Below are positions 1 to 5,192 of a stretch of 11,317 nucleotides of DNA, piece after piece. The notes beneath the pieces are model-generated. The model did not search any database and was not told the DNA's origin. It was given only the letters and a program-made list of their open reading frames with translations. Position 1 is the first letter of the stretch, and each line of letters starts with the position of its first letter. The position numbers and the translations under genes were made by a program. This DNA comes from Deltaproteobacteria bacterium RBG_16_54_18. Its GTDB lineage: Bacteria; Desulfobacterota; B13-G15; RBG-16-54-18. The stretch lies in the NCBI GenBank assembly GCA_001797935.1, contig MGQT01000100.1, positions 7,254-18,570 of the forward strand, given 5' to 3'.

Positions 1-356
1 CCCTTTACGTTGACGATATTGAGAGCCGAAGGCTCAAAGGGAATATTGCCGCTGACATATTGATCATCCAGACGGTGAATGGCATAGATAATCTCATCCT
101 CCTTAAGAGGCCTTCCCCAGAGTTGAGAAGCGAGGGTATAATTGTCTTTCCTATCAAAGAGCAATGCCGAGGGTTTCTCCTGGGTCCCTGCTGAGTAGAC
201 GTCAAAGCCCTTGAAGAACCCTCGATCAAAGGCCCTGATCTTGGTAGTTGCTGCCTTATTCATGGCCATATTCTCTTCCTTGGCCAGCGCGAAATTAATC
301 GTCGCAACGGCGAAGACAACCGCAAACACCAATCCACAGATCACCTGTCTTCTCAT
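1..356 (-). CDS. Secreted protein of unknown function, 5' part only
   Basis: An open frame reads leftward from an ATG at 356-354 and leaves the window with 118 codons visible and no stop. The start has a strong Shine-Dalgarno sequence (AGGAGGT) four bases upstream. The first 25 residues form a clear Sec signal peptide: basic start (MRRQ), hydrophobic core (roughly residues 5-20) and an ALA cleavage motif at residues 23-25. The mature part is soluble-looking and includes the stretches FDRGFFKGFDVYSAG and IIYAIHRLDDQYVSGN. I do not recognise the family. It is probably exported to the periplasm or cell surface. It follows, in the same direction, a broken DUF4870 gene and a SIMPL-domain gene, so it may belong to a group of envelope genes. 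The frame and start are well supported by the signal peptide and ribosome binding site; the function is unknown. Confidence 0.75.
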   Translation of the reverse strand, partial: MRRQVICGLVFAVVFAVATINFALAKEENMAMNKAATTKIRAFDRGFFKGFDVYSAGTQEKPSALLFDRKDNYTLASQLWGRPLKEDEIIYAIHRLDDQYVSGNIPFEPSALNIVNVK

Positions 357-395
357 AACGACCTCCTGTCTTCCTATGCAAACGTTCTGCTTTCA

Positions 396-430
396 ATATG
401 AGGGCCGAAGTGCACCTATGGCCCTTATAT
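396..430. repeat. Imperfect inverted repeat, 11-bp arms
   Basis: ATATGAGGGCC (396-406) pairs with GGCCCTTATAT (420-430) across a 13-base loop. On the plus strand the only non-Watson-Crick pair is one G-U; on the minus strand it becomes a C-A mismatch. The loop contains the palindrome GTGCAC. The repeat lies between the end of the broken DUF4870 gene and the start of the secreted-protein gene, both on the minus strand. No T tract follows it in the minus direction, so a Rho-independent terminator is unlikely. An operator or a leader hairpin for the secreted-protein gene is possible. The structure is seen directly; its role is a guess. Confidence 0.4.
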
Positions 431-440
431 AATCATTCGC

Positions 441-462
441 CCGCGTTTTTCAATGAACGCGG
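441..462. repeat. Inverted repeat, 7-bp GC-rich arms
   Basis: CCGCGTT (441-447) and AACGCGG (456-462) are perfect complements separated by eight bases. The repeat begins 22 bases beyond the stop of the broken DUF4870 gene (on the minus strand), where a terminator could sit. There is no T run after it in that direction, so if it stops transcription it would need help, or it may only stabilise a 3' end. Confidence 0.35.
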
Positions 463-484
463 TCATGAAGGCTCCGTGATCCCC

Positions 485-725
485 TTACGTGATAAAGCGA
501 ATATTCAGCGGATAGCGGTATTTTTCACCGGCGTTGACCCCCACCGTCGCCACGATCACCATGATGACGTCAAAGACCATCAGGGCGAAGAGGAGAAAAA
601 AACCGATGAGGACGATGATAAGAATCGCCGCGATAATAGCGAAAAGGGATAATATACCCGGCAAAGGCGCCGAGATGGCAAAACATTGCCCAGGTCCTCG
701 CATCCGGTTCCGTCATTGCTGCCAT
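485..725 (-). pseudogene. DUF4870-family small membrane protein, broken (internal deletion plus frameshift)
   Basis: The gene starts at ATG 725-723 behind a near-perfect Shine-Dalgarno (AAAGGAGGT, 740-732, six bases away). The first 28 codons read as the N-terminus of a DUF4870 protein: RTWAMFCHLGAFAGYIIPF ends this part. The rest of the family signature lies in another frame and ends with the typical C-terminus EKYRYPLNIRFIT before TAA at 487-485. It includes the last membrane segment, IIAAILIIVLIGFFLLFALM. The switch is at about 640, inside CCCTTTTC. Start to stop is 241 bases, one more than a whole number of codons. The usual middle of the family (the second hydrophobic stretch and the loop before the last helix, about 35-40 residues) is absent. 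As it stands the gene would make no intact protein. DUF4870 proteins are small multi-pass inner-membrane proteins of unknown function. A one-base sequencing error could explain the frameshift but not the missing middle. Confidence 0.7.
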
Positions 726-816
726 AAGAATACCTCCTTTCGCTGCGTGAGATGGCCCTGAGCCACACGTATTCGCTCCCTTAAGCGTGCAACCTACTTC
801 TCCCGGTTATGCATGC

Positions 817-1536
817 CTATCTGAGTTCGAAGCTCACCTTTACCCTCGCCGTGACACTGATCTGGCCGAGGGCGATGCTCGTGTCCGCACCCCAGGGACT
901 GCTGCCGATGGCCCGCGTCACGTTTTGGTACCTCTCTCTAGTGTCGTACTCTTCTTCAACAATGGCGTAAGGTTTCCCCACCTTTTGACCGAGTTCCTTG
1001 GCCATATTCTTTGCCTTTTCCTTGGCAGCCTTGAGCGCCAGGGTACGCGCCTGCTCGCGGTAATCGCTGAGCTTGGTGGTGCGAAACTGTACATCGCGGA
1101 CGTAGTTGGCGCCGAGCTGGAGGGCGTTGCTGAGCACCTCTTCAAATTTCGAGATGTCTTTTAAGGTAAAAACGATGTTCTTGCTCACAAAAAAACCGAT
1201 AAAGTCTTCGCGCCGGTATCCTTCTTTATAGCGCGGCTCAATCTTGATCTGGTCGGTCTGGACATATTTGGGATCTATCTTGTATTTCTTGACCAGGGCC
1301 AAAAGCCTTTTTACCCGCTCGTCGTTCTGTTTTTTTGCTATGGTAAGGTCCTTGTCCCAGGTCTCCACCCCCAAGGTTAGGATCGCCTCATCCGGGGCAA
1401 CGCGCACCTCGGCGTCACCAATGACGGTGATAAGACGTGATGCCCCCGTATCCCGCTGCCCCCCGCAGGCAACACACAAGAAAAGTATTATGATAAGGAC
1501 TATTGCGCAAACACCCTTGGTCATTATGGCATTCAT
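817..1536 (-). CDS. SIMPL-domain (DUF541, YggE-like) envelope protein
   Basis: The 239-residue product has a hydrophobic export segment (about residues 8-24) followed by one SIMPL/DUF541 domain (about 34-239). Family features are the opening ITVIGDAEVRVAPDEAILTL, a middle with paired K/R-rich helices, the segment AKEKAKNMAKELGQKVGKP, and the closing ISVTARVKVSFEL strand. YggE-type proteins are periplasmic or surface proteins linked to oxidative stress in some bacteria; the biochemical activity is not settled. C24 (in CVAC, followed by GG) could be a lipid anchor, but cysteine at the -3 position is not standard for a lipobox, so a simple membrane anchor or Sec cleavage is also possible. The start at 1536 is supported by AGGAG nine bases upstream; a second Met at residue 5 is an alternative. 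The broken DUF4870 gene follows 91 bases later on the same strand and may share its transcript. A TATAAG sequence at 1597-1592 could be a -10 box, but I see no good -35. Confidence 0.85.
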   Translation of the reverse strand: MNAIMTKGVCAIVLIIILFLCVACGGQRDTGASRLITVIGDAEVRVAPDEAILTLGVETWDKDLTIAKKQNDERVKRLLALVKKYKIDPKYVQTDQIKIEPRYKEGYRREDFIGFFVSKNIVFTLKDISKFEEVLSNALQLGANYVRDVQFRTTKLSDYREQARTLALKAAKEKAKNMAKELGQKVGKPYAIVEEEYDTRERYQNVTRAIGSSPWGADTSIALGQISVTARVKVSFELR

Positions 1537-1617
1537 AAGATCTTTCTCCTCATAATTGGTTGGGCTCTACATCCTGCTCTGGTTTATTCCCCTTATAGCG
1601 CAGAACCGATTCTTTTG

Positions 1618-1637
1618 ACCGTCCCTTCAAGGACGGT
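1618..1637. repeat. Hairpin overlapping the toxin stop codon
   Basis: ACCGTCC (1618-1624) and GGACGGT (1631-1637) are perfect complements with a six-base loop. The toxin gene's TGA (1629-1627) lies in the loop. Outside it, GAACCG (1603-1608) can also pair with CGGTTC (1634-1639), giving an alternative fold. In the minus direction the hairpin is followed by CAAAAG, not a T run, so it is not a standard terminator for the toxin transcript. It may protect the 3' end or separate the toxin-antitoxin unit from the SIMPL gene. Confidence 0.4.
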
Positions 1638-1938
1638 TCTCTCGTTCCCAAAGCGCCAATAAGTCCCGTGCCCCATGGATAAAGCCGATGATATATACGT
1701 TTTGTGCCGTTAGCTGGTACAGTAAACGATAGCTGCCTACAAAAAGTTCACGGACGTTTATGTTGTTGAATTCGGGCACTACGCGGCCTCTTTCTGCCAA
1801 CTGGCTTAACGACCGAGCTGCATCCCGCGCTTCACGAATAAATGACGCTGCATAATGAGGAGAATCCTTGGCAATATAGTTCGCCGCATCTTCGATATCT
1901 TGCCACGCTGTCTCAGTCCACGCTACCTTCCGAGCCAC
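1627..1938 (-). CDS. Type II toxin-antitoxin system toxin, RelE/ParE family
   Basis: The 103-residue protein has the layout of the RelE/ParE toxin fold: an N-terminal strand and helix with the W-x-x-A-x-x-D-I pattern (AWQDIEDAANYIAKDSP, residues 11-27), a second helix (about 29-47), the GRVVPEF turn (51-57), the strand pair RELFVGSYRLLYQL (63-76), and a C-terminal strand ending in HGARDL (88-93). The length fits the family (about 90-105). ParE members act on DNA gyrase and RelE members cut mRNA on the ribosome. The sequence alone does not tell which applies, although the HGARDL ending looks more ParE-like. It starts with GTG (1938-1936) and overlaps the antitoxin gene by 16 bases, so its translation is probably coupled. 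Its base composition is less GC-rich than the operon to the right, as is common for transferred toxin-antitoxin modules. Confidence 0.85.
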   Translation of the reverse strand: MARKVAWTETAWQDIEDAANYIAKDSPHYAASFIREARDAARSLSQLAERGRVVPEFNNINVRELFVGSYRLLYQLTAQNVYIIGFIHGARDLLALWERENRP

Positions 1939-2111
1939 TTGGTCATCCTCTGCTCCACTTCATCTTGACTCAGCACACGTCCTTCTTTGACGTCTCTCAG
2001 TCCATGTTCAATCTTCTCCTGCACGTAGATGTGGTACTGAATGTCCTCAAATGATGCATCATCCGGGAGTTGTTCGAGCAGTTTACGTACCTCTTCCTTC
2101 GCAGTACTCAT
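1923..2111 (-). CDS. Antitoxin partner of the RelE/ParE-family toxin
   Basis: A 62-residue acidic, mostly helical protein lies directly upstream of the toxin and overlaps it by 16 bases, the usual antitoxin-first order. Recognisable stretches are LLEQLPDDASFEDIQYHIYV (about residues 11-30), KIEHGLRDVKEGRVLS and EVEQRMTKWL. This pattern is found in small antitoxin-type proteins paired with RelE/ParE toxins. I see no obvious DNA-binding motif such as ribbon-helix-helix in so short a chain, so autoregulation is uncertain. The start at 2111 was chosen because AAGGAG sits six bases before it. An in-frame ATG at 2150 would add 13 residues that do not look like the family, and it falls inside the candidate -10 box. 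The role rests on context and family pattern. Confidence 0.75.
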   Translation of the reverse strand: MSTAKEEVRKLLEQLPDDASFEDIQYHIYVQEKIEHGLRDVKEGRVLSQDEVEQRMTKWLGR

Positions 2112-2117
2112 TGGTAT

Positions 2118-2123
2118 CTCCTT
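2118..2123 (-). promoter_or_regulatory. Ribosome binding site that fixes the antitoxin start
   Basis: AAGGAG on the minus strand is spaced six bases (ATACCA) from the ATG at 2111-2109. It favours the 62-residue product over the longer reading from 2150. Confidence 0.7.
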
Positions 2124-2148
2124 ATGCATTGCGCTACTCTTTTTCCCC

Positions 2149-2176
2149 ATTATTTTGGTGTAACCCCTTTTGTCAT
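2149..2176 (-). promoter_or_regulatory. Candidate promoter of the toxin-antitoxin pair
   Basis: On the minus strand, ATGACA (2176-2171) and AATAAT (2154-2149) each match the sigma-70 -35 and -10 consensus at five of six bases, with a 16-base spacer. This would give a leader of about 30 bases before the antitoxin start. A second candidate lies upstream: a perfect TTGACA at 2245-2240 with AATAAT at 2220-2215, but with a long 19-base spacer. A short palindrome (TACGTA) and a doubled GTAAT lie next to the -35 box and could be part of an operator; this is speculative. Confidence 0.45.
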
Positions 2177-2284
2177 ACGTAATCAGTAATTTTGCTGTTT
2201 CCCCTCTTTCTTACATTATTTTCCACTATTTCTCCATATTGTCAAACTATTTTAGCGAAATTAAAGGCAAAAATGGGGCATTCA

Positions 2285-2313
2285 TTGACTTTTCGCCTTG
2301 AATATCTTATACA
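2285..2313 (+). promoter_or_regulatory. Candidate sigma-70-type promoter of the xerC-hslVU-arg-leuS operon
   Basis: TTGACT (2285-2290) and TATACA (2308-2313) are separated by exactly 17 bases. Each is one mismatch from consensus. Transcription would begin near 2320, which is after the furthest upstream possible xerC start (GTG 2318) and so argues for a downstream start. This is the only good promoter I see in front of the eight co-directional genes, though internal promoters cannot be excluded. Confidence 0.6.
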
Positions 2314-2356
2314 GTAAGTGAAGAGTTGCCGGTTATGTCATGTGACGAGGGAAGCG

Positions 2357-3274
2357 GTGCGCAAGGAGCTGGATCAATTCATCAACTACCTGGCGTTGGA
2401 ACGGGGGGCGTCTCCTCACACGTGCCGGGCCTACCGTAAAGACCTCGAACTCTTTGCGGCCTTTTTGGAAGAAAAGGGTATCCCCGAAGAGGTGACGAAG
2501 ATAGACCACCTGACGATCCGCCTGTACCTGGGCGAGCTCTATCGGCAGGGACACATCAAGCGTGTGTCAATAGTACGCAAGCTGGCTGCGTTGCGGACGT
2601 TCTTCCGGTATCAGAAGCGCGAGGGTATGATTGAAAAAAATCCCGCTAAAATGGTCGCCCTGCCCAAGGGGGAGAAGCACCTCCCCCATGTCCTCACCGT
2701 CGATGAGGCCTTCGGCATCATGGAAATCCCCGATCATACTACCCCCTTGGGAAGCAGGGATCACGCCATCCTTGAATTCCTCTATTCAAGCGGCCTCAGG
2801 GTAGGCGAGCTCACCACGCTCAAGCTGCACGATCTGGACCTGGCCAACGGCATGGTGCGCGTGCTGGGAAAGGGGGGGAAGGAACGACTGGTACCCATCG
2901 GCTCCAAGGCCATTGCGGCCTTACAGGCATACCTGCAACACCGGAAAGAACTGATGGGCAAAGTGGCAAGTACCCCACCATACCTCTTCCTCAATCACCG
3001 GGGAGGAAGGCTGACGGCCCGCAGCGTGGCACGCATGATCAAGACATACCTGCTGCAGCGGGGAATGATAACGCGGGTCTCCCCGCACACCTTCAGGCAT
3101 TCGTTTGCCACCCATCTGCTCGACGCCGGGGCCGATCTCCGTGGCATACAGGAATTGTTGGGTCATGCGAGCCTGTCCACGACCCAAAAATACACCCACG
3201 TGAGCTCGGCGAAATTAATGGAGGTGTACGACCGCACGCACCCACGAGCAAAAAAAAGGACGCATGATGCTTAA
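2357..3274 (+). CDS. xerC: Tyrosine recombinase XerC
   Basis: A site-specific recombinase that, in the usual XerC/XerD pair, resolves chromosome dimers at the dif site near the replication terminus. With the chosen start it has 305 residues, normal for XerC. The N-terminal SAM-like core-binding domain spans about residues 1-95 (LERGASPHTCRAYRKDL). The catalytic domain follows, with all active residues present: R148 (SGLRVGEL), K172 (GKGGKER), H244 and R247 (PHTFRHS), H270 (LLGHASL) and the nucleophile Y279 (TQKYTHV). R148 and K172 fall at the numbers known for E. coli XerC. The C-terminus has the HPRA motif typical of XerC. GTG 2357 was chosen because GAGGG lies five bases upstream; GTG 2342 and GTG 2318 are in frame, but lack a ribosome site, and 2318 precedes the likely transcription start. 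The xerC-hslV-hslU order matches the codV-clpQ-clpY order of Bacillus, so this is the housekeeping recombinase rather than an integron or phage integrase. XerD is possible but less likely. Confidence 0.93.
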   Translation: MRKELDQFINYLALERGASPHTCRAYRKDLELFAAFLEEKGIPEEVTKIDHLTIRLYLGELYRQGHIKRVSIVRKLAALRTFFRYQKREGMIEKNPAKMVALPKGEKHLPHVLTVDEAFGIMEIPDHTTPLGSRDHAILEFLYSSGLRVGELTTLKLHDLDLANGMVRVLGKGGKERLVPIGSKAIAALQAYLQHRKELMGKVASTPPYLFLNHRGGRLTARSVARMIKTYLLQRGMITRVSPHTFRHSFATHLLDAGADLRGIQELLGHASLSTTQKYTHVSSAKLMEVYDRTHPRAKKRTHDA

Positions 3275-3794
3275 AGCAACGACTATTCTTTCCGTGCGCC
3301 ACCAGGGGAAGATCGTGATCGCCGGAGACGGACAGGTAACGCTGGATGCGACGGTCATGAAACACCGGGCGCGCAAGGTGCGCAAGCTCTATAACGATAC
3401 GGTGCTCGCGGGCTTTGCCGGTGCCACGGCCGATGCCTTTACGCTCTTTGAGCGTTTTGAGGTCAAGCTGGAGCAATATAACGGAAACATCCTGCGCGCG
3501 GCCGTCGAACTTGCCAAGGAGTGGCGAACCGACAAGCTGTTGCGGAGGCTTGAGGCCCTGCTCGTCGTGGCCGATAAGGAGCACTCCCTCATCATCTCCG
3601 GCAACGGCGATGTGGTGGAGCCCGACGATGGCATCGTCGCCATCGGCTCCGGCGGCCCCTACGCCCAGGCGGCTGCCAGGGCCCTGGTCGCGCATTCAAG
3701 CCTTGACGCCAAGACTATTGCCCAGGAGGCGATGCGGATAACCGCGGAGATATGCATCTACACGAACGACCAGATAGCGATCGAAGAGCTGTGA
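3267..3794 (+). CDS. hslV: ATP-dependent protease proteolytic subunit HslV (ClpQ)
   Basis: HslV forms the double hexameric peptidase core of the cytoplasmic HslVU protease and is a threonine protease related to proteasome beta subunits. The 175-residue chain matches the family throughout: TTILSVR, VIAGDGQVTL, ARKVRKLYND, AGFAGATADAFTLFERFE, AVELAKEWRTDKLLRRLEAL, ISGNGDVVEP, IGSGGPYAQAAARAL and EICIYTN. The catalytic threonine is T5, exposed after removal of a four-residue leader (MLKA). Counting from it, D17, K33 and S124 of the mature enzyme are all in place. The start at 3267 is preferred because AAGGA (3256-3260) is six bases away. The adjacent ATG at 3264 would be only three bases away and adds one Met. 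The gene overlaps the xerC end by 8 bases (11 from 3264), and its TGA overlaps the hslU GTG. Confidence 0.96.
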   Translation: MLKATTILSVRHQGKIVIAGDGQVTLDATVMKHRARKVRKLYNDTVLAGFAGATADAFTLFERFEVKLEQYNGNILRAAVELAKEWRTDKLLRRLEALLVVADKEHSLIISGNGDVVEPDDGIVAIGSGGPYAQAAARALVAHSSLDAKTIAQEAMRITAEICIYTNDQIAIEEL

Positions 3795-5179
3795 AAACAG
3801 AGCCGGCGCGCCCTCTGACCCCCAAAGAGATCGTGGCCGAGCTGGATAAGTATATCATCGGCCAGGCAGAGGCAAAGCGGTGCGTCGCCATTGCTTTGAG
3901 GAACCGCTGGCGGCGCCAGCAGGTGCCGAAAGACCTGCGGGACGAAATCGCCCCGAAGAACATCATCATGATCGGGCCCACCGGCGTCGGCAAGACGGAG
4001 ATCTCGCGCCGCCTGGCCAAACTCTCCCAGGCCCCCTTTTTGAAGATCGAGGCCTCGAAGTTTACCGAGGTGGGGTATGTCGGCAGGGATGTGGAATCGA
4101 TGATCAGGGACTTGACGGAACTGGCCGTCAACATGGAGCGCAAAGAGGAGGAAGAAAAGGTCAAGGGGAAGGCCCGCGACCTGGCCGAAGAGCGGATCCT
4201 CGATCTCCTCTTACCTCCCTCCCCGTCAAAAACAATAGACGATCTCCCGCCGGCCGAGACCGTCGAGGTCACAACGGCGCAACCCGAGGACGCGACGGCG
4301 GCCAGGACCAGGGAGCGGCTGAGGAATTTGCTGCACGAGGGAAAAATCGACGAGCGGCTGGTCGAGGTCGAGGTGAGCGATAGGAGCATGCCCGTGGTGG
4401 AGATCTTTTCCAGCGCGGGGATGGAGGAGATGGACGTCAACATCAAGGATATGCTCTCCGGCATCTTCCCGCGGAAGACGAAAAAGCGCAAGGTGAAGGT
4501 CCCCGAGGCACTGGAGATCATCGCCGAGGAGGAGGCCCAGAAGCTCATAGATATGGACAGGGTGATCAAGCAGGCGATCCAGCGCGTCGAGCAATCGGGG
4601 ATCGTCTTCCTTGACGAGCTCGATAAGATCGCGAGCCGTGAGCAGAGCTATGGCCCCGATGTCTCGCGCGAGGGGGTGCAACGGGATATCCTGCCCATCG
4701 TGGAGGGCACCACGGTCATGACCAAGTACGGCATGGTGCGCACCGACCACGTCCTCTTCATCGCGGCCGGCGCCTTCTACGTCTCCAAACCCTCGGACCT
4801 GATCCCCGAGCTGCAGGGGCGTTTCCCGATCAGGGTGGAGCTGGAGCCCCTGGGCAAGGAGGAGTTTATCAGGATACTCACGGAACCGCAAAACGCCCTG
4901 ATCACGCAGTATGTGGAATTGATGAAGACCGAGAGTGTCCGGCTCTCGTTTAAAAAGGAAGCCATTGAGGAAATCGCCGAGACCGCTGCGAAAATCAACG
5001 ACCGGATGGAAGATATCGGGGCACGTCGGCTCTATACCATCATGGAGCGGCTGCTCGATGAGGTATCCTTTGACGCCCCGGAGCTCAAGGGCAAAGAGAT
5101 CAGCATCGATGCCGACTACGTACGGAAGAAACTGGAAGAATTAATCAAGGATGAAGATTTAAGCAGGTACATCTTGTAA
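3791..5179 (+). CDS. hslU: ATP-dependent protease ATPase subunit HslU (ClpY)
   Basis: The AAA+ hexameric unfoldase that recognises substrates and feeds them to HslV. It has 462 residues, slightly above E. coli HslU (443). Visible in order: N-terminal domain with TPKEIVAELDKYIIGQ, Walker A GPTGVGKT (about 62-69), the pore loop GYVG (95-98) that grips substrate, the inserted I-domain (about residues 110-235, the most variable part), Walker B VFLDEL (D275, E276), sensor 1 region LFIAAGAF, an arginine finger in LQGRFPIR (R344), sensor 2 in DIGARRL (about 412-413), and the C-terminal tail DEDLSRYIL, which docks into HslV and opens its active sites. GTG 3791 was chosen because it gives a 4-base GTGA overlap with hslV; an ATG at 3752 would overlap hslV by 43 bases and add a non-conserved tail. 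The ribosome site is weak, consistent with translation coupled to hslV. Confidence 0.96.
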   Translation: MKTEPARPLTPKEIVAELDKYIIGQAEAKRCVAIALRNRWRRQQVPKDLRDEIAPKNIIMIGPTGVGKTEISRRLAKLSQAPFLKIEASKFTEVGYVGRDVESMIRDLTELAVNMERKEEEEKVKGKARDLAEERILDLLLPPSPSKTIDDLPPAETVEVTTAQPEDATAARTRERLRNLLHEGKIDERLVEVEVSDRSMPVVEIFSSAGMEEMDVNIKDMLSGIFPRKTKKRKVKVPEALEIIAEEEAQKLIDMDRVIKQAIQRVEQSGIVFLDELDKIASREQSYGPDVSREGVQRDILPIVEGTTVMTKYGMVRTDHVLFIAAGAFYVSKPSDLIPELQGRFPIRVELEPLGKEEFIRILTEPQNALITQYVELMKTESVRLSFKKEAIEEIAETAAKINDRMEDIGARRLYTIMERLLDEVSFDAPELKGKEISIDADYVRKKLEELIKDEDLSRYIL

Positions 5180-5192
5180 TGCAAAACTGATG
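5179..5192 (+). other. Three-codon minicistron linking hslU and argB
   Basis: The hslU stop TAA (5177-5179) overlaps an ATG (5179-5181) that reads Met-Gln-Asn and stops at TGA (5189-5191), which in turn overlaps the argB ATG (5190-5192). The bases ATGCAAAA occur twice, starting at 5179 and 5190. No Shine-Dalgarno sequence is seen before argB, so stop-start re-initiation through this short frame could deliver ribosomes. It may also be a chance tandem duplication. Confidence 0.35.

Noticed and set aside
5..432. Short frames on both strands over the left edge (5-229 minus and 211-432 plus)
   Set aside because: They overlap the signal-peptide gene in other frames and lack start signals. The frame starting at 356 explains the region better.
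630..650. Programmed ribosomal frameshift to rescue the DUF4870 gene
   Set aside because: C-CCT-TTT fits a -1 slippery heptamer, but a +1 shift is needed to join the two parts, and the family's middle would still be missing.
398..652. A plus-strand frame with a charged, His/Asp/Lys/Glu-rich tail
   Set aside because: It is the reverse reading of the hydrophobic DUF4870 segment, which yields charged residues; it has no ribosome site or homology.
787..1164. A 125-codon plus-strand frame opposite the SIMPL gene
   Set aside because: The minus-strand frame matches the SIMPL family along its whole length, and the plus-strand one shows no family features.
2357..3274. Mobile-element integrase next to a toxin-antitoxin pair, suggesting a genomic island
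   Set aside because: The recombinase has XerC features, including HPRA and E. coli numbering of catalytic residues, and the conserved xerC-hslVU order. No attachment-site repeats or phage genes are seen.
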